Source: Luminiphilus sp. (GTDB lineage Bacteria > Pseudomonadota > Gammaproteobacteria > Pseudomonadales > Halieaceae). From it: a stretch of 40,324 nucleotides of DNA. Of the stretch, positions 26,523-35,890 are shown in pieces. The translations under genes and the position numbers were made by a program. The notes under the pieces were generated by a model. It did no database searches and was not told the origin of the DNA. It saw only the letters and a program-made list of their open reading frames with translations. Every line of letters begins with the position of its first letter. The first letter of the stretch is position 1. Location of the stretch: the NCBI GenBank assembly GCA_029253085.1, contig JAQXAF010000011.1, positions 1-40,324 of the forward strand, in the 5' to 3' direction.

Positions 26523-28691
26523 TTACTCAGTGATGGGCGTTAAACCCCGACGCTTGAGCAACGGCTCTAAAGCCGCATCTCGGCCCCGGAAGTTACGGTA
26601 CAAAGTCATCGCATCTTCAGAACCGCCTCGTGATAACAACCTGGCTCTGAAGTGGTCACCGTTGTCTCTTTGTAGTCCATCGTTCTCGATAAACCATTCC
26701 ACGGTATCAGCATCAAGCACCTCACTCCAAATATAAGAGTAGTACCCCGCAGAATACCCGCCAACTATGTGAGAAAAGTATGTGGTTCGGTAGCGCGGTG
26801 GCACCACCTCAAAATACGCTCCCGCTTCGTTTAAAGCATTAGCCTCGAAATTTAGCACGCCTTCGGCATCGGGCAACTCATCTACCGATCGCTGATGCCA
26901 AGCTTGATCCAGTAGCGATGCCGCCAAATATTCTGTCGACCTAAACCCCTCGTTAAACCGTGCTGAAGCCGATACCTTTTCCAGAAGCTCAACAGATAAC
27001 GACTCGCCCGTCTCATAATGAACCGCATAATTTGAAAGTATCTCTGGCCAGCTAGCCCACATTTCATTGACCTGCGAGGGATACTCTACAAAGTCACGAG
27101 GCACTGACAAACTGCTGGGATATTGCACATCAGCAAACATAGAGTGCAAAGCATGACCAAATTCATGGAAAAGCGTTGTCACTTCATCCCACGTTAGTAA
27201 CGTGGGTTCACCCGCTGGTGGACGAGGAATATTTAAGTGATTCGCCGACACTGGCCGCGTCCCCATAAGGCCTGACTGGGACACATAAGACATGGCCCAA
27301 GCACCACCCCGCTTTGAAGCTCTGGCGTACATATCTTCTACAAATAATGCGAGCACGGAATCGTCGGCGTTGCGAACCTCCCAGACCCGCACCGTTTCAT
27401 GATAGACCGGCAGGTCATCGCGTAGCGTAAAAGTAATGCCGTAAAGCTGTTCCGCAGCATAAAACACGCCGCGGGTTAGCACATTATTGAGCTCAAAATA
27501 CGGCTTGAGCTCAGACTCATCGAAGTCATATTTCTGCGCCCGCAAACGTTCAGAATAATAGGCCCAATCCCAAGCTGCCAAATCGAAATCTCCCCCCTCA
27601 GCAGCAATCAACGCTTGCAGCTCTGCTGCCTCGATCTTGGCATTGGCCACCGCTACAGGCGCTAAACTGGTGAGCCTTTCGTTGACCGCCTCCGTAGTCT
27701 TTGCTGTTTGGTTCTCGAGATTAAAGGCAGCATGATTGGGGAAACCCAGTAGACTGGCACGCTCGGCACGCAATGTCATAATTTTTGAAACCGTCTGGCG
27801 GTTATCGAAATCACCGCCCGAGGAGCCTCGCCCAATAGAAGTCTTATAGATCCGCTCTCTTAAATCACGATGCGTTAGACGAGCGAGCGCGGGTTGTCCC
27901 GACGTATTAAGTAGCGGTATCACCCATTGATTTTCAAGACCCCTTGCCACTGCCGCAGCTTTAGCCGATGCGACCTCTCCTTCGGACAGCCCATCAAGCT
28001 GCTCTAAGTCTTCAACGACAATCGCCTGAGCATTGACCTCAGACAGGACATTTTGTCGAAACGCAGTTTGCAGGCTAGCCATCTCAGCATTTATCGCGCG
28101 CATTCGTTCCTGCTCAGCCTCCGTCAGTAGCGCGCCGGCCCGAACAAAGTCTCTGTGCGTTTCCTCTAGCAACCGCAATGACTCTGGATCGAGGGACAAG
28201 TTTTCCCGCTCGCGATATAACGTATCGATGCGTTTGAAAAGCTGCGAATCTAGCAAAATGGCATCGCCATGTTCCGCAAACTGCGGCGACATCCGCACTT
28301 GGATCGCTTCGATGTCATCATTGGTATCAGCCGAGGACAGGCCAAAAAATACGGTGGCAGCGCGATCCAGTAACTGACCACTTTGCTCCATTGCTACCAG
28401 GGTATTTTCAAAAGTTGGCAGCGTCCCATTGCTAGCGATGGCAGCTATTTCGGCACGCTGCTCTGCCATGCCTTGAATCATCGCCGGCTCGAAGTGTTCA
28501 TTTTTTATACGATCGAAGGGGGGATAACCAAACTGCAGCTTGCTAGCCGTCAGCAGGGGGTTTTCATCGAGAACCGCTGCATGATCAGACAAGGAGGTCC
28601 CCTCTGCGTTTGGCTCCATAGCATCTTCCCCAGTACAAGCACCCAACATTAACGGGATCAAAGCGCTGCCCAATATTTTTACTACGTTCAT
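26523..28691 (-). CDS. M3-family oligopeptidase, lipoprotein
   Basis: Start chosen at ATG 28691 (AAGGAAG upstream) because it gives a lipoprotein signal, LIPLMLGAC, with Cys19 as the lipidated residue; the open frame extends 29 codons further. The 722-residue protein is an M3 metallopeptidase of the Dcp/oligopeptidase A type, with HEFGH at 509-513 and the downstream EYPSQVNEMWA holding the third ligand Glu. It should cut short peptides in the periplasm or at the outer membrane. Homologues such as E. coli Dcp and PrlC lack the lipid anchor. Confidence 0.92.
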   Translation of the reverse strand: MNVVKILGSALIPLMLGACTGEDAMEPNAEGTSLSDHAAVLDENPLLTASKLQFGYPPFDRIKNEHFEPAMIQGMAEQRAEIAAIASNGTLPTFENTLVAMEQSGQLLDRAATVFFGLSSADTNDDIEAIQVRMSPQFAEHGDAILLDSQLFKRIDTLYRERENLSLDPESLRLLEETHRDFVRAGALLTEAEQERMRAINAEMASLQTAFRQNVLSEVNAQAIVVEDLEQLDGLSEGEVASAKAAAVARGLENQWVIPLLNTSGQPALARLTHRDLRERIYKTSIGRGSSGGDFDNRQTVSKIMTLRAERASLLGFPNHAAFNLENQTAKTTEAVNERLTSLAPVAVANAKIEAAELQALIAAEGGDFDLAAWDWAYYSERLRAQKYDFDESELKPYFELNNVLTRGVFYAAEQLYGITFTLRDDLPVYHETVRVWEVRNADDSVLALFVEDMYARASKRGGAWAMSYVSQSGLMGTRPVSANHLNIPRPPAGEPTLLTWDEVTTLFHEFGHALHSMFADVQYPSSLSVPRDFVEYPSQVNEMWASWPEILSNYAVHYETGESLSVELLEKVSASARFNEGFRSTEYLAASLLDQAWHQRSVDELPDAEGVLNFEANALNEAGAYFEVVPPRYRTTYFSHIVGGYSAGYYSYIWSEVLDADTVEWFIENDGLQRDNGDHFRARLLSRGGSEDAMTLYRNFRGRDAALEPLLKRRGLTPITE

Positions 28692-28774
28692 GTCTACTTC
28701 CTTGTATTCATTATGACTAACCGATGATTCTAAACTCATGACTTCAATTTGTACGGCCATAAAAAAGGCCGCCG

Positions 28775-29089
28775 TCATTCGATGGTGGGAAGCACCTCCC
28801 AGTCGGGAGCCTCAAACTCTCCAATAAACTCCACCGTGACGATGCCTGACTGGGCTTCAATAATCGCCTTGACTGCATCTCCTCCCATAAGAGAGGCAGC
28901 ATCTCTAGCGACTTTGCTCTCCCAGGTCGCAATGGCCAAGGCGCGTCTATCGTCACCGATTTTGCGGTGTAACCTCGTACCTTGAGCTCCGTAAGAACGC
29001 TGTATCAGTGCGCTAGCTTCCATCCAAGAGGCCGCGTATTCATCGATGGAGTGGCCTGCTTTAGCAGTAACCTCAAAGATATAGTACAT
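28775..29089 (-). CDS. Small monooxygenase-like / dimeric alpha-beta barrel protein
   Basis: Start chosen at ATG 29089, which has a strong AGGAGG six to seven bases upstream. The 104-residue product begins MYYIFEVTAKAGHSIDEYAASW and resembles antibiotic-biosynthesis-monooxygenase or NIPSNAP-like barrels; later ALAIATWES and IVTVEFIGEF fit the last strands. The match is by pattern only. It stops 84 bases upstream of the M3 peptidase start, same strand, and may be co-transcribed with it. Confidence 0.65.
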   Translation of the reverse strand: MYYIFEVTAKAGHSIDEYAASWMEASALIQRSYGAQGTRLHRKIGDDRRALAIATWESKVARDAASLMGGDAVKAIIEAQSGIVTVEFIGEFEAPDWEVLPTIE

Positions 29090-29191
29090 GGACACCCTCC
29101 TCAGAGGCTGGGTTTAGCCCCTTTTAAACATGCGACCGCAGCACCCAGCTTACGCACTCCAGCACTGGCCTTCGTTATCCGAGCCTGTGCC

Positions 29192-29788
29192 TTAATGCTT
29201 TTGCTCAAATTTCAAATAGCAATGCGCGCAAAGTGCTTCGTATGTCACCCCTGGAGCATCTATCATAATCTGATGCCCCTCATGCGCCATACCCTCATCA
29301 CCCAACCGCGCGTTGAAGATAGCTTTCCCACCGCAGCGACAAATTGTCTTCATTTCTTCCAAGGCATGAGCAACTTCTAGAAGGCGCAGACTACCGGGAA
29401 AGGCTTGTCGCCTAAAGTCGGTGCGTATACCGAATGCCACGACCGGGAGACCGTCAAAGACAGCAATCTCCAGCGCTGCATCGACCTGCTCGGGCTCCAA
29501 AAATTGCGCCTCATCAATAAGCACACAAGCCAACGCAGACTCAGATGAAGATCGATGCCGACCTAACTCGTTGACTCTTTGCCGCAGATCATCCCCTGAA
29601 GCAAGTAGAATATCAGCCGTGCGACTAACACCAAGCCGAGACACAATTTGATTGTGGCCTTTGGTATCTAGTGCCGGCTTCACCACAACCACCGCCTGCC
29701 CGCGCTCCTCGTAATTATGGGCCACCTGCAGAAGCGCCGTACTTTTTCCACTGTTCATGGCGCCGTAACGAAAGAATAATTTACTCAT
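29192..29788 (-). CDS. tdk: Thymidine kinase
   Basis: A 198-residue class II thymidine kinase. P-loop GAMNSGKS at residues 9-16, DEAQ at 92-95, the TDF segment after YGIRT-like FGIRTDFR at 120-126, zinc ligands Cys150, 152, 187 and 190, and a thymidine-binding C-terminal loop. It salvages thymidine to dTMP. E. coli Tdk is similar in length and sequence throughout. Single gene with 95 bp upstream of the small monooxygenase-like gene. Confidence 0.95.
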   Translation of the reverse strand: MSKLFFRYGAMNSGKSTALLQVAHNYEERGQAVVVVKPALDTKGHNQIVSRLGVSRTADILLASGDDLRQRVNELGRHRSSSESALACVLIDEAQFLEPEQVDAALEIAVFDGLPVVAFGIRTDFRRQAFPGSLRLLEVAHALEEMKTICRCGGKAIFNARLGDEGMAHEGHQIMIDAPGVTYEALCAHCYLKFEQKH

Positions 29789-29847
29789 GTCCGAATCCGA
29801 CGACCTGACTCATTGGCACCAGTGTAAATGCCACTCAACAACATCGC

Positions 29848-30852
29848 TTAAAGTTCAACGCAGATCTTGCCAAAGTGTTTTTGCGACTCCTGATGTCGAA
29901 ATGCCTCACCTAAAGCCTCCAAAGGCATGGAGCAATCGATGACAGGCTTTAGATCATGTGCCTCAATGGCGCGCGACATTGCTAACTGATCACTGTGGCT
30001 GCCGACTGTGATACCACTAAGCCGCCCATTTTTTGTCATCAAAGCCGCAGTAGGAACCTCACCGGCGAAGCCCGTTAAGACACCAATAAGACTAATGCAA
30101 CCGTCCACCGCCAAGGCATTAACTGATTGCGGGAGATTTCCCGGTCCCCCGACTTCGACGACCAGATCCACGCCTGTACCACCGGTCATCTCAAAAGCCG
30201 TCGCACCCCAGTTGCCGTTCTCACGATAGTTGATCAGATGCTCGGCACCGAGCTCTCCTAGGCGCTCAAGTTTTGCATCAGAAGATGAAGTCGCAATGAC
30301 TCTACAGCCCATCATGCGAGCAAATTGCAGCGCAAAAACAGAAACCCCCCCGCTACCCTGAACGAGTACCCAATCGCCCGGTTTCAGGGCGGTTTCAACG
30401 AAGAGGGCCCGCCAGGCGGTTAAACCCGCACAGCTCAAGGTTGCCGCCTCAATATGGCTCAAATTTTTTGGGGACTGACTAAACGCACTTGCAGGCATGG
30501 TCACTGTCTGTGCGGCGAACCCGTCAATATGGTCGCCAGGAACGCCTTGAAGACACGCCGCTGTTGGTCGACCGCTAATCCACTGAGGAAAGAAATGGCT
30601 GATCACATTATCGCCAACGGAAAAATCACTGACGCCATCTCCCACCGCAGTCACAACACCCGCACCATCTGACATCGGGATACGCCCGTCTGCGGCGGGT
30701 ATCAAACCAACGACAACGGCGTAATCATGAAAGTTAAGGGAAGTCGCTTTGATAGCGACCTGAATCTCATGGGAACTCGGTGCCCGTGGCTCGACATCTA
30801 CTAGTGAGAGTTGGTCTATGCCCCCAGGGGCTGCAAGTGACATGGCCTGCAT
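29848..30852 (-). CDS. MDR-family NAD(P)-dependent oxidoreductase
   Basis: Start chosen at ATG 30852 (TAGGA eight bases upstream; the upstream ATG at 30861 has no spacing). The 334-residue product has a GroES-like N-domain (SLNFHDYAVVVG, DGAGVVTAVG) and a Rossmann domain with VLVQGSGGVSVFALQFAR. The structural- and catalytic-zinc cysteines of alcohol dehydrogenases are missing, so it is closer to the quinone oxidoreductase/zeta-crystallin type. Substrate unknown. It ends 59 bases before tdk on the same strand. Confidence 0.87.
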   Translation of the reverse strand: MQAMSLAAPGGIDQLSLVDVEPRAPSSHEIQVAIKATSLNFHDYAVVVGLIPAADGRIPMSDGAGVVTAVGDGVSDFSVGDNVISHFFPQWISGRPTAACLQGVPGDHIDGFAAQTVTMPASAFSQSPKNLSHIEAATLSCAGLTAWRALFVETALKPGDWVLVQGSGGVSVFALQFARMMGCRVIATSSSDAKLERLGELGAEHLINYRENGNWGATAFEMTGGTGVDLVVEVGGPGNLPQSVNALAVDGCISLIGVLTGFAGEVPTAALMTKNGRLSGITVGSHSDQLAMSRAIEAHDLKPVIDCSMPLEALGEAFRHQESQKHFGKICVEL

Positions 30853-30973
30853 ACTAAGCATCCTAAACTAGAAAAATTGGCTCAAGTATAGCGACACTGC
30901 CTCAACAAAGCCTGTGATCTTACGAAACCGTAGCGCCCCACAAAATTTTTCGTTGCATCATTGGCCGAACTCG

Positions 30974-32929
30974 TTAAGTGCTGCACTGCTCCGCAAAAGC
31001 CCTGGCGGAATCAGTGGCTGCGCCACTTGAGACAGCCGCAACGATCTCCCAGGGACGCACACAAGCGTCTTGCTTTTCACACCACTGATACCCCGCCGAA
31101 CCAATACAACCGTTACTGTCGCTATCGCTACCAACCCGCAACGCGGCTTTTAAATTTTCACCAGCAACGCGATAGACCGTGAGCCCGTCGTTGATCGTTT
31201 CTAGCACTTTTATTTCTGAAATCTTCATGGGATCTATGGACAGGGGATCGGCGGATAAAATCACCAAATCGGCTTGCTTTCCTACCACAATTGAGCCTTT
31301 TTGCATTTCTTCAAAATGCTGATATGCCGGCCAGATTGTAATGGCTTTTAAACCTTCATAAGGTGTGACTCGCTGGTCGGCGCCTAGCACCTTACCGCTG
31401 CGCGTCGTTCTTGTGACGGTTGCCGATAACACGCGCATCGAATCTGGCCTAGCAACAGGTGCGTCGTGGTGTGATGAAAAAATCATCCCGGCATCGAGCA
31501 CATCACGAGTCGGCGAAATATAGGCGGCGCGCTCTGGCCCTAGCACTGATTCGCGATGCCAATCGCCCCAGTAAAACGTGTGCATAGGAAAGAGTGAAGG
31601 CATGATTCCCAGCGCTTTTAGACGGCCAATTTGATCTTTGCGCAGCGTTTGCCCATGAATGAGAACATTGCGGCGATCACCGAGTCCGTGTACCGCAACA
31701 GCGCGCTCAATTGCATTAAGATAACGATCAATGGCTGCATCACCATTGCAATGAACTAGGATTTGACGATTGTTCGCGAATGCATCCATCACTTCGTCAT
31801 TGACCTGCTGTTCGGTCATTGCCGGATATCCGACATAATCTGCGGGCTGACCGTGAGGGGCGACAAAATAGGGTTCCGTCAGCCAAGCCGTTTTCCCCTG
31901 TGGTGATCCATCGATGGTGAGCTTTACTCCAGCAATACGAAACCCGTTGGTATAGCCAATACCCTCATAGCCCGAACCGTTGTAGTAAGGCGATGCGGTC
32001 ATCTGATCTTTAACGGTGTAGTCGAGGTAAAGCGCTACGTCGATAGGCAACGCGCCGCGCTCGGCGCGGGTTTGAGCAGTCGCTAGCGACGATGCGAAAC
32101 CCCGCCCCTCTTGGGCCGTGGTGTAGCCGTAGCTCGCAAATAGCTGCATTCCTTGCTCAAGCAGATCGACCGCATAAGCCGGCTCAATACTTGTCTGAAA
32201 AACACGCAGGGCGCTAAAAAACGCATTTTCTTCGAGCACGCCGTTAGGCGTTTTACCATCCTTCTCACAGCGAATTAATCCGCCGGAAATCTCTTTGGTG
32301 CAGTCATCGATTCCAGCGAGCGCCAGCGCTCGACGATTAAACACGCCAAAGTGACCCGACTGATGAATAATCATCAACGGCTTTTCCTCGGTAACTGTGG
32401 ACAGCTCGTTGGCGGTAGGGAACATGCCCTCCGACAACTGCGAATCATCAAACCCAAAGCCTAGCAGCCAACCGGTTCTCTCAATGAACTCGACCCCCGA
32501 GGGGGACATCTGCCAGTCTTCTAGGGTAGCTATGAGGCTAGCAAAATCTGTAACAGCACCATCGGGTACTGGAAGCATATTGGCACTCGCCGCCTGAAGC
32601 CCAGCACTCACCACGTGTCCATGGGCGTCAACGAATCCGGGAACTACGGTTTTGCCTTGAAGGTCTATTTTTTCTGTCGTTTCGGTGATAAACGGTTGAA
32701 GGCCTGCAGTATCACCAACGTAAGTAATTAGCCCCTCACGAGTGGCTACTGCCGTTGCCTTGGGGTTATCGTCGTCAACCGTGATGATCTTTCCGTTAAA
32801 AAACACCTTGTCGGCCGTTTGCTCTGTCTCGACCCCAGTTGGCAAAGATAACGGGGCTGAGGTATCACAGGCGGAAATCACCGCAAAAATCATAACGGTC
32901 AGACTGATCAGTACAGTGGGTTTACGCAT
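30974..32929 (-). CDS. YtcJ-type amidohydrolase, lipoprotein, with Cys-rich tail
   Basis: Starting at ATG 32929 or 32938, the product has a lipoprotein signal (VISAC). The body is an amidohydrolase-3 (YtcJ-like) domain: VVPGFVDAHGHV metal site, GFDDSQL, HCNGDAAID and HQASGH-like IIHQSGHFGVFN segments. It probably hydrolyses an amide in the periplasm. The last 50 residues are an extra module with four Cys (SNGCIGSAGYQWCEKQ, ACVRPWE, QCST), spaced as two disulfides, which the enzyme family does not need. A META-domain lipoprotein gene lies 38 bases upstream on the same strand. Confidence 0.85.
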   Translation of the reverse strand: MRKPTVLISLTVMIFAVISACDTSAPLSLPTGVETEQTADKVFFNGKIITVDDDNPKATAVATREGLITYVGDTAGLQPFITETTEKIDLQGKTVVPGFVDAHGHVVSAGLQAASANMLPVPDGAVTDFASLIATLEDWQMSPSGVEFIERTGWLLGFGFDDSQLSEGMFPTANELSTVTEEKPLMIIHQSGHFGVFNRRALALAGIDDCTKEISGGLIRCEKDGKTPNGVLEENAFFSALRVFQTSIEPAYAVDLLEQGMQLFASYGYTTAQEGRGFASSLATAQTRAERGALPIDVALYLDYTVKDQMTASPYYNGSGYEGIGYTNGFRIAGVKLTIDGSPQGKTAWLTEPYFVAPHGQPADYVGYPAMTEQQVNDEVMDAFANNRQILVHCNGDAAIDRYLNAIERAVAVHGLGDRRNVLIHGQTLRKDQIGRLKALGIMPSLFPMHTFYWGDWHRESVLGPERAAYISPTRDVLDAGMIFSSHHDAPVARPDSMRVLSATVTRTTRSGKVLGADQRVTPYEGLKAITIWPAYQHFEEMQKGSIVVGKQADLVILSADPLSIDPMKISEIKVLETINDGLTVYRVAGENLKAALRVGSDSDSNGCIGSAGYQWCEKQDACVRPWEIVAAVSSGAATDSARAFAEQCST

Positions 32930-32967
32930 AACACTCATCTCTCGCTATTCCGGGGAAAGTTTACTTC

Positions 32968-33468
32968 TTAGAAGTATACCGCCGTGAATTCAGCCGTGAT
33001 AACACCCGTTCCATCGATTAAGGTCAACCTGTCGCCAGCGATGGCAAATGATATCGTCTGATCTAACGCATCGAGGAAGCGTTTCTCTGTGGGCATCGCG
33101 TCTGCACACGCCATCCTTGTGGTGGCCATTGATCCAAGAAAAAGCCGATTTTTAGTGACCTCGTACACCCCAGAAAACTTATTGCACCCCGCAAATCCGC
33201 GAACGCTTTGCGTGTCCTCACGAAACTGCAAATAGACCTCACGAAGCTGTGACCAGCTCATCGTGACGGGCGCGTTGTTTAGGGCAGTGAGTTTCCAGTA
33301 GGTGTTTGCAAGTGGCGCTTTCGGGCCGGTCGAAGGAGACTCACTATCCACTCCAGAGTGAATAGGCTCTGTTTTAGCCGCCGAATCGGCGGGCCTTGGT
33401 GACATTGGAACACAGCCCGCCAATACAAATGCGGCAAGTAGTAGGTGTCGTACTGATACAAAAGTCAT
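32968..33468 (-). CDS. META-domain lipoprotein (HslJ-like)
   Basis: Start chosen at ATG 33468, with AGGAG five to six bases upstream. The 166-residue protein has a lipobox (VLAGC, Cys19), a Pro/Ser linker and a META domain: LANTYWKLTAL, FAGCNKFSGVYEV, and MATTRMACADAMPTEKRFLDAL, which is the family hallmark. META proteins such as HslJ are envelope-associated and linked to stress tolerance; the exact role is unknown. Same direction as, and directly upstream of, the amidohydrolase lipoprotein. Confidence 0.88.
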   Translation of the reverse strand: MTFVSVRHLLLAAFVLAGCVPMSPRPADSAAKTEPIHSGVDSESPSTGPKAPLANTYWKLTALNNAPVTMSWSQLREVYLQFREDTQSVRGFAGCNKFSGVYEVTKNRLFLGSMATTRMACADAMPTEKRFLDALDQTISFAIAGDRLTLIDGTGVITAEFTAVYF

Positions 33469-33704
33469 AGCCACTCCTAGCCTTTCCTTATGCCGAGCTC
33501 TTCGTAGCCAGCATCATTTTTGGCGCTGCAATTGGCTATCAAGCAAAGCCCAAAAAAACAGTGGGCGCACGCCGAGGTCAACCCCTGTAAACCCCCAATG
33601 AATGCTACAGTGGGAAAGGATTTCAGCAATCGTTTTCTGACCAAGACGCGATCAAATAAGGCCTAGTAGCTGACATGACAACCTCTTTTAAAGGCGTATG
33701 AACC

Positions 33705-33923
33705 ATGCCTCAGGCAACTTTTGACATGGCATTAAGTACGGAAAAAGTTCTGCTTTTTTATAAAGCCAAGAAAAACCGAGTGCAAGTTATTGCTCGGGAT
33801 GGAAGAACCCTTAATCTGCCCTGGGAGCTTTTCAAACCCTACATTACCCCCACAGGTATTCATGGAAGCTTCACGATATTTTTTGGGGTCGAAGGAAAAT
33901 ACGAACGTCTAGTTTTGATTTAA
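33705..33923 (+). CDS. DUF2835 protein
   Basis: A 72-residue protein matching DUF2835 across its length (FDMALSTEKVLLFYKAKKNRV, DGRTLNLPWELFKPYITPTGIHGSF). These small single-domain proteins occur in gammaproteobacteria; no function is known. No ribosome binding site stands out. Convergent with rmuC. Confidence 0.85.
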   Translation: MPQATFDMALSTEKVLLFYKAKKNRVQVIARDGRTLNLPWELFKPYITPTGIHGSFTIFFGVEGKYERLVLI

Positions 33924-34005
33924 ATCGCCGCAAGCTGCGCCTCATGTTGGACTTTGCTAATCGAGTCTCGCCGGCTGATGTCACCCAACGTGTGTTGCGG
34001 CGATT
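33923..34005. repeat. 83-bp hairpin with perfect 11-bp arms after DUF2835
   Basis: AATCGCCGCAA (33923-33933) and TTGCGGCGATT (33995-34005) are a perfect inverted repeat beginning at the last base of the DUF2835 stop codon. Inside, CATGTTGG (33943-33950) pairs with CCAACGTG (33985-33992) with one G-U. No T-run. Could be a small mobile repeat or structured 3' end. Confidence 0.55.
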
Positions 34006-34038
34006 ACCTGCTGAAATGTGGTGATTCGAAACGGGCAA

Positions 34039-34079
34039 TCACAGCGGCAAAACCCCGGGCATGGACAGCCGCATTGTGA
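34039..34079. repeat. Second hairpin next to rmuC stop
   Basis: TCACAGCGGC (34039-34048) pairs with GCCGC and TGTGA (34068-34079) with a 2-base bulge. It lies 8 bases from the rmuC stop codon and with the previous hairpin fills the whole 163-bp convergent gap. Terminator function is possible for rmuC but there is no T-run. Confidence 0.45.
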
Positions 34080-34086
34080 CACGCGT

Positions 34087-35784
34087 CTAAGGGCCTTTAT
34101 CCTCATCTTGCGGAGAACCTATTTCTGTGATCGACCCCTGCACCGCGGGTTCCGAAAGTGCTGTGTCTTCCTTGGGCAAGGAAGCGGCTGAACTCCCAGC
34201 CTCTTCTATCGGCTCTTCTATCGGCTCTACCAGAAGCTCCAACCGGCTTGTCTCAAGCTCGAAATCGCGTGGCTCAAGGTCGGGCAATTCTTTGGATATC
34301 TTAGTCGATATTTTTCTAAATTTGTCGACCTTACCAAAAAGACCCTGCTTCCCAGCGAGAGCGACCACAGCCTTGTTGTAGTGATTTCCAACGGTCGTTA
34401 GTGACCCTCCCAAACTGCGCAGCCCCTCAGCGACTCCAGTGACCTTGTTGTAGATATCAGCCGCCATATCACTGATTTCTTTCGCCTCAGCATTACTGCG
34501 CTCCAGCATCCAAAGGTTGGCGACAGTTCGTAGAATAGGAATCAATGTGGTGTGCGACACCAAGACTATCTGTTTACTAAAGCCGTACTGAAACAACTCT
34601 TTATTGTGCTTCAGCGCCTCAATGTAAGCCGACTCCATTGGCATAAACATGAGTACATAACTGGGGCTCTTCATGCCTGTGAGGTTGGTATAGTCCTTCG
34701 AGGCCAGGTCGTCGATATGCTTTCTCACCGCGTGAACATGCTCCGTCATCGCCCGCTTGTAGTCCTCTGGCGTTTCCGCAGCTATCGTTCTTTCATAGGC
34801 GTTGAGCGTTACTTTACTGTCGATAATGAGCTGACGATTTTCCGGTAAGCGCACAAGAAAATCCGTTCGCTTCACCTTGCCGGTGCTATCTGAAAAGCTG
34901 TCCTGCATTGTGTAGTGATCGCCCTCAATCAGACCGCTGATCTCCAACGTACGCTGCAATTGCGCTTCGCCCCAAGCCCCACGCTGTTGAGAGTCCCCTT
35001 TCAATGCTGTGGTGAGATTACTCGCGTCTTGACCAATTTTTAATCCTAGATCTTTGACGCCATCAATAGCCTGCTGCAAGGAGGTATGGTTCTTTGTCGA
35101 TGCGTCATGCACTTCGTTGACCCGACTTTGAAACCCAGCAATTTGCTCCTGTAACGGTTTCAAAAGTCCCCCGAGATTGGTTTGGTTAGCCTCAGCGAAT
35201 TGCTTACCTTTTTGCTCAAAAACCTTGTTCGCAAGATTTTCGAATTGTTGGTTCAAAGACTCAGTGGAGTTTTTGAGAAACTCTTTTTGAACCCTTAGAT
35301 TTTCCTCCTGCTGCTCTCGCTCAGTGACTAGCACGGCGGTTTCAGTGGTCTGCTTTTCTAGTTTTTTAAGCAGCTGCTGTCGCTCAGACTTCAACTCATC
35401 AAGGTCTCGCTGCAAACCTAGAACTCGACCTTGGGCCGCACTGAGCTCTGCCTGCCCCTGGCGCAATGTCAATAATTCACCGTTGCTTTCAGCTAACTGA
35501 CCCGCAAGACGATTTTTCTCTAAGCCAGAAAACTCCTTTTCCTTTTCGAGCCGCAGACAGTCATCTTCGCGATCCCTTAATATTGCAGCGGCCGCGTCGC
35601 TCGCGTTGGCCGCCGACACTAAATCTGCCTGAAGCTGATCACGAGCCTGTTGTGTATTGCTCAGCTGCAACTCGAGCATGGCGGTCTTGGAGCGGCCTCG
35701 ATACGCTGCGGCAAAGTAGGAGGCCACCACTAAGAGCAGCGCCACCATCACCAGAGCCATTGAACTCTCGCTCATAGCCGACAT
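34087..35784 (-). CDS. rmuC: DNA recombination protein RmuC
   Basis: A 565-residue RmuC-family protein: one N-terminal membrane segment (about 8-28), a coiled coil from about 30 to 210 rich in Leu, Glu and Gln, and the RmuC domain (about 240-480) with GAWGEAQLQRTLE, RTDFLVRLPENRQLIIDSKV, MFMPMESAYIEALKHN and VLVSHTTLIPILRTV. RmuC limits inversion and recombination at repeats and has a nuclease-like core. An acidic C-terminal tail of about 70 residues ends the protein. Either of two ATG codons (35784, 35775) may start it. Confidence 0.93.
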   Translation of the reverse strand: MSAMSESSMALVMVALLLVVASYFAAAYRGRSKTAMLELQLSNTQQARDQLQADLVSAANASDAAAAILRDREDDCLRLEKEKEFSGLEKNRLAGQLAESNGELLTLRQGQAELSAAQGRVLGLQRDLDELKSERQQLLKKLEKQTTETAVLVTEREQQEENLRVQKEFLKNSTESLNQQFENLANKVFEQKGKQFAEANQTNLGGLLKPLQEQIAGFQSRVNEVHDASTKNHTSLQQAIDGVKDLGLKIGQDASNLTTALKGDSQQRGAWGEAQLQRTLEISGLIEGDHYTMQDSFSDSTGKVKRTDFLVRLPENRQLIIDSKVTLNAYERTIAAETPEDYKRAMTEHVHAVRKHIDDLASKDYTNLTGMKSPSYVLMFMPMESAYIEALKHNKELFQYGFSKQIVLVSHTTLIPILRTVANLWMLERSNAEAKEISDMAADIYNKVTGVAEGLRSLGGSLTTVGNHYNKAVVALAGKQGLFGKVDKFRKISTKISKELPDLEPRDFELETSRLELLVEPIEEPIEEAGSSAASLPKEDTALSEPAVQGSITEIGSPQDEDKGP

Positions 35785-35890
35785 TAAATTATTGCTCTAA
35801 AAACTGAAACGTTGTTGGACATAAAACCCACCGCCTTTCTGTGAAGCATTGGTCTCTGAGATAAAGAACATCAGAGGCACGTATACATGC

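Noticed and set aside
28744-28774. Possible terminator after the small monooxygenase-like gene
   Set aside because: The T residues are in the loop, not after the stem, and the stem has an unpaired insertion.
33471-33590. Hydrophobic 36-residue frame on the plus strand (VASIIFGAAIGYQ region)
   Set aside because: No start codon and a stop just upstream; probably chance, at most a decayed fragment.
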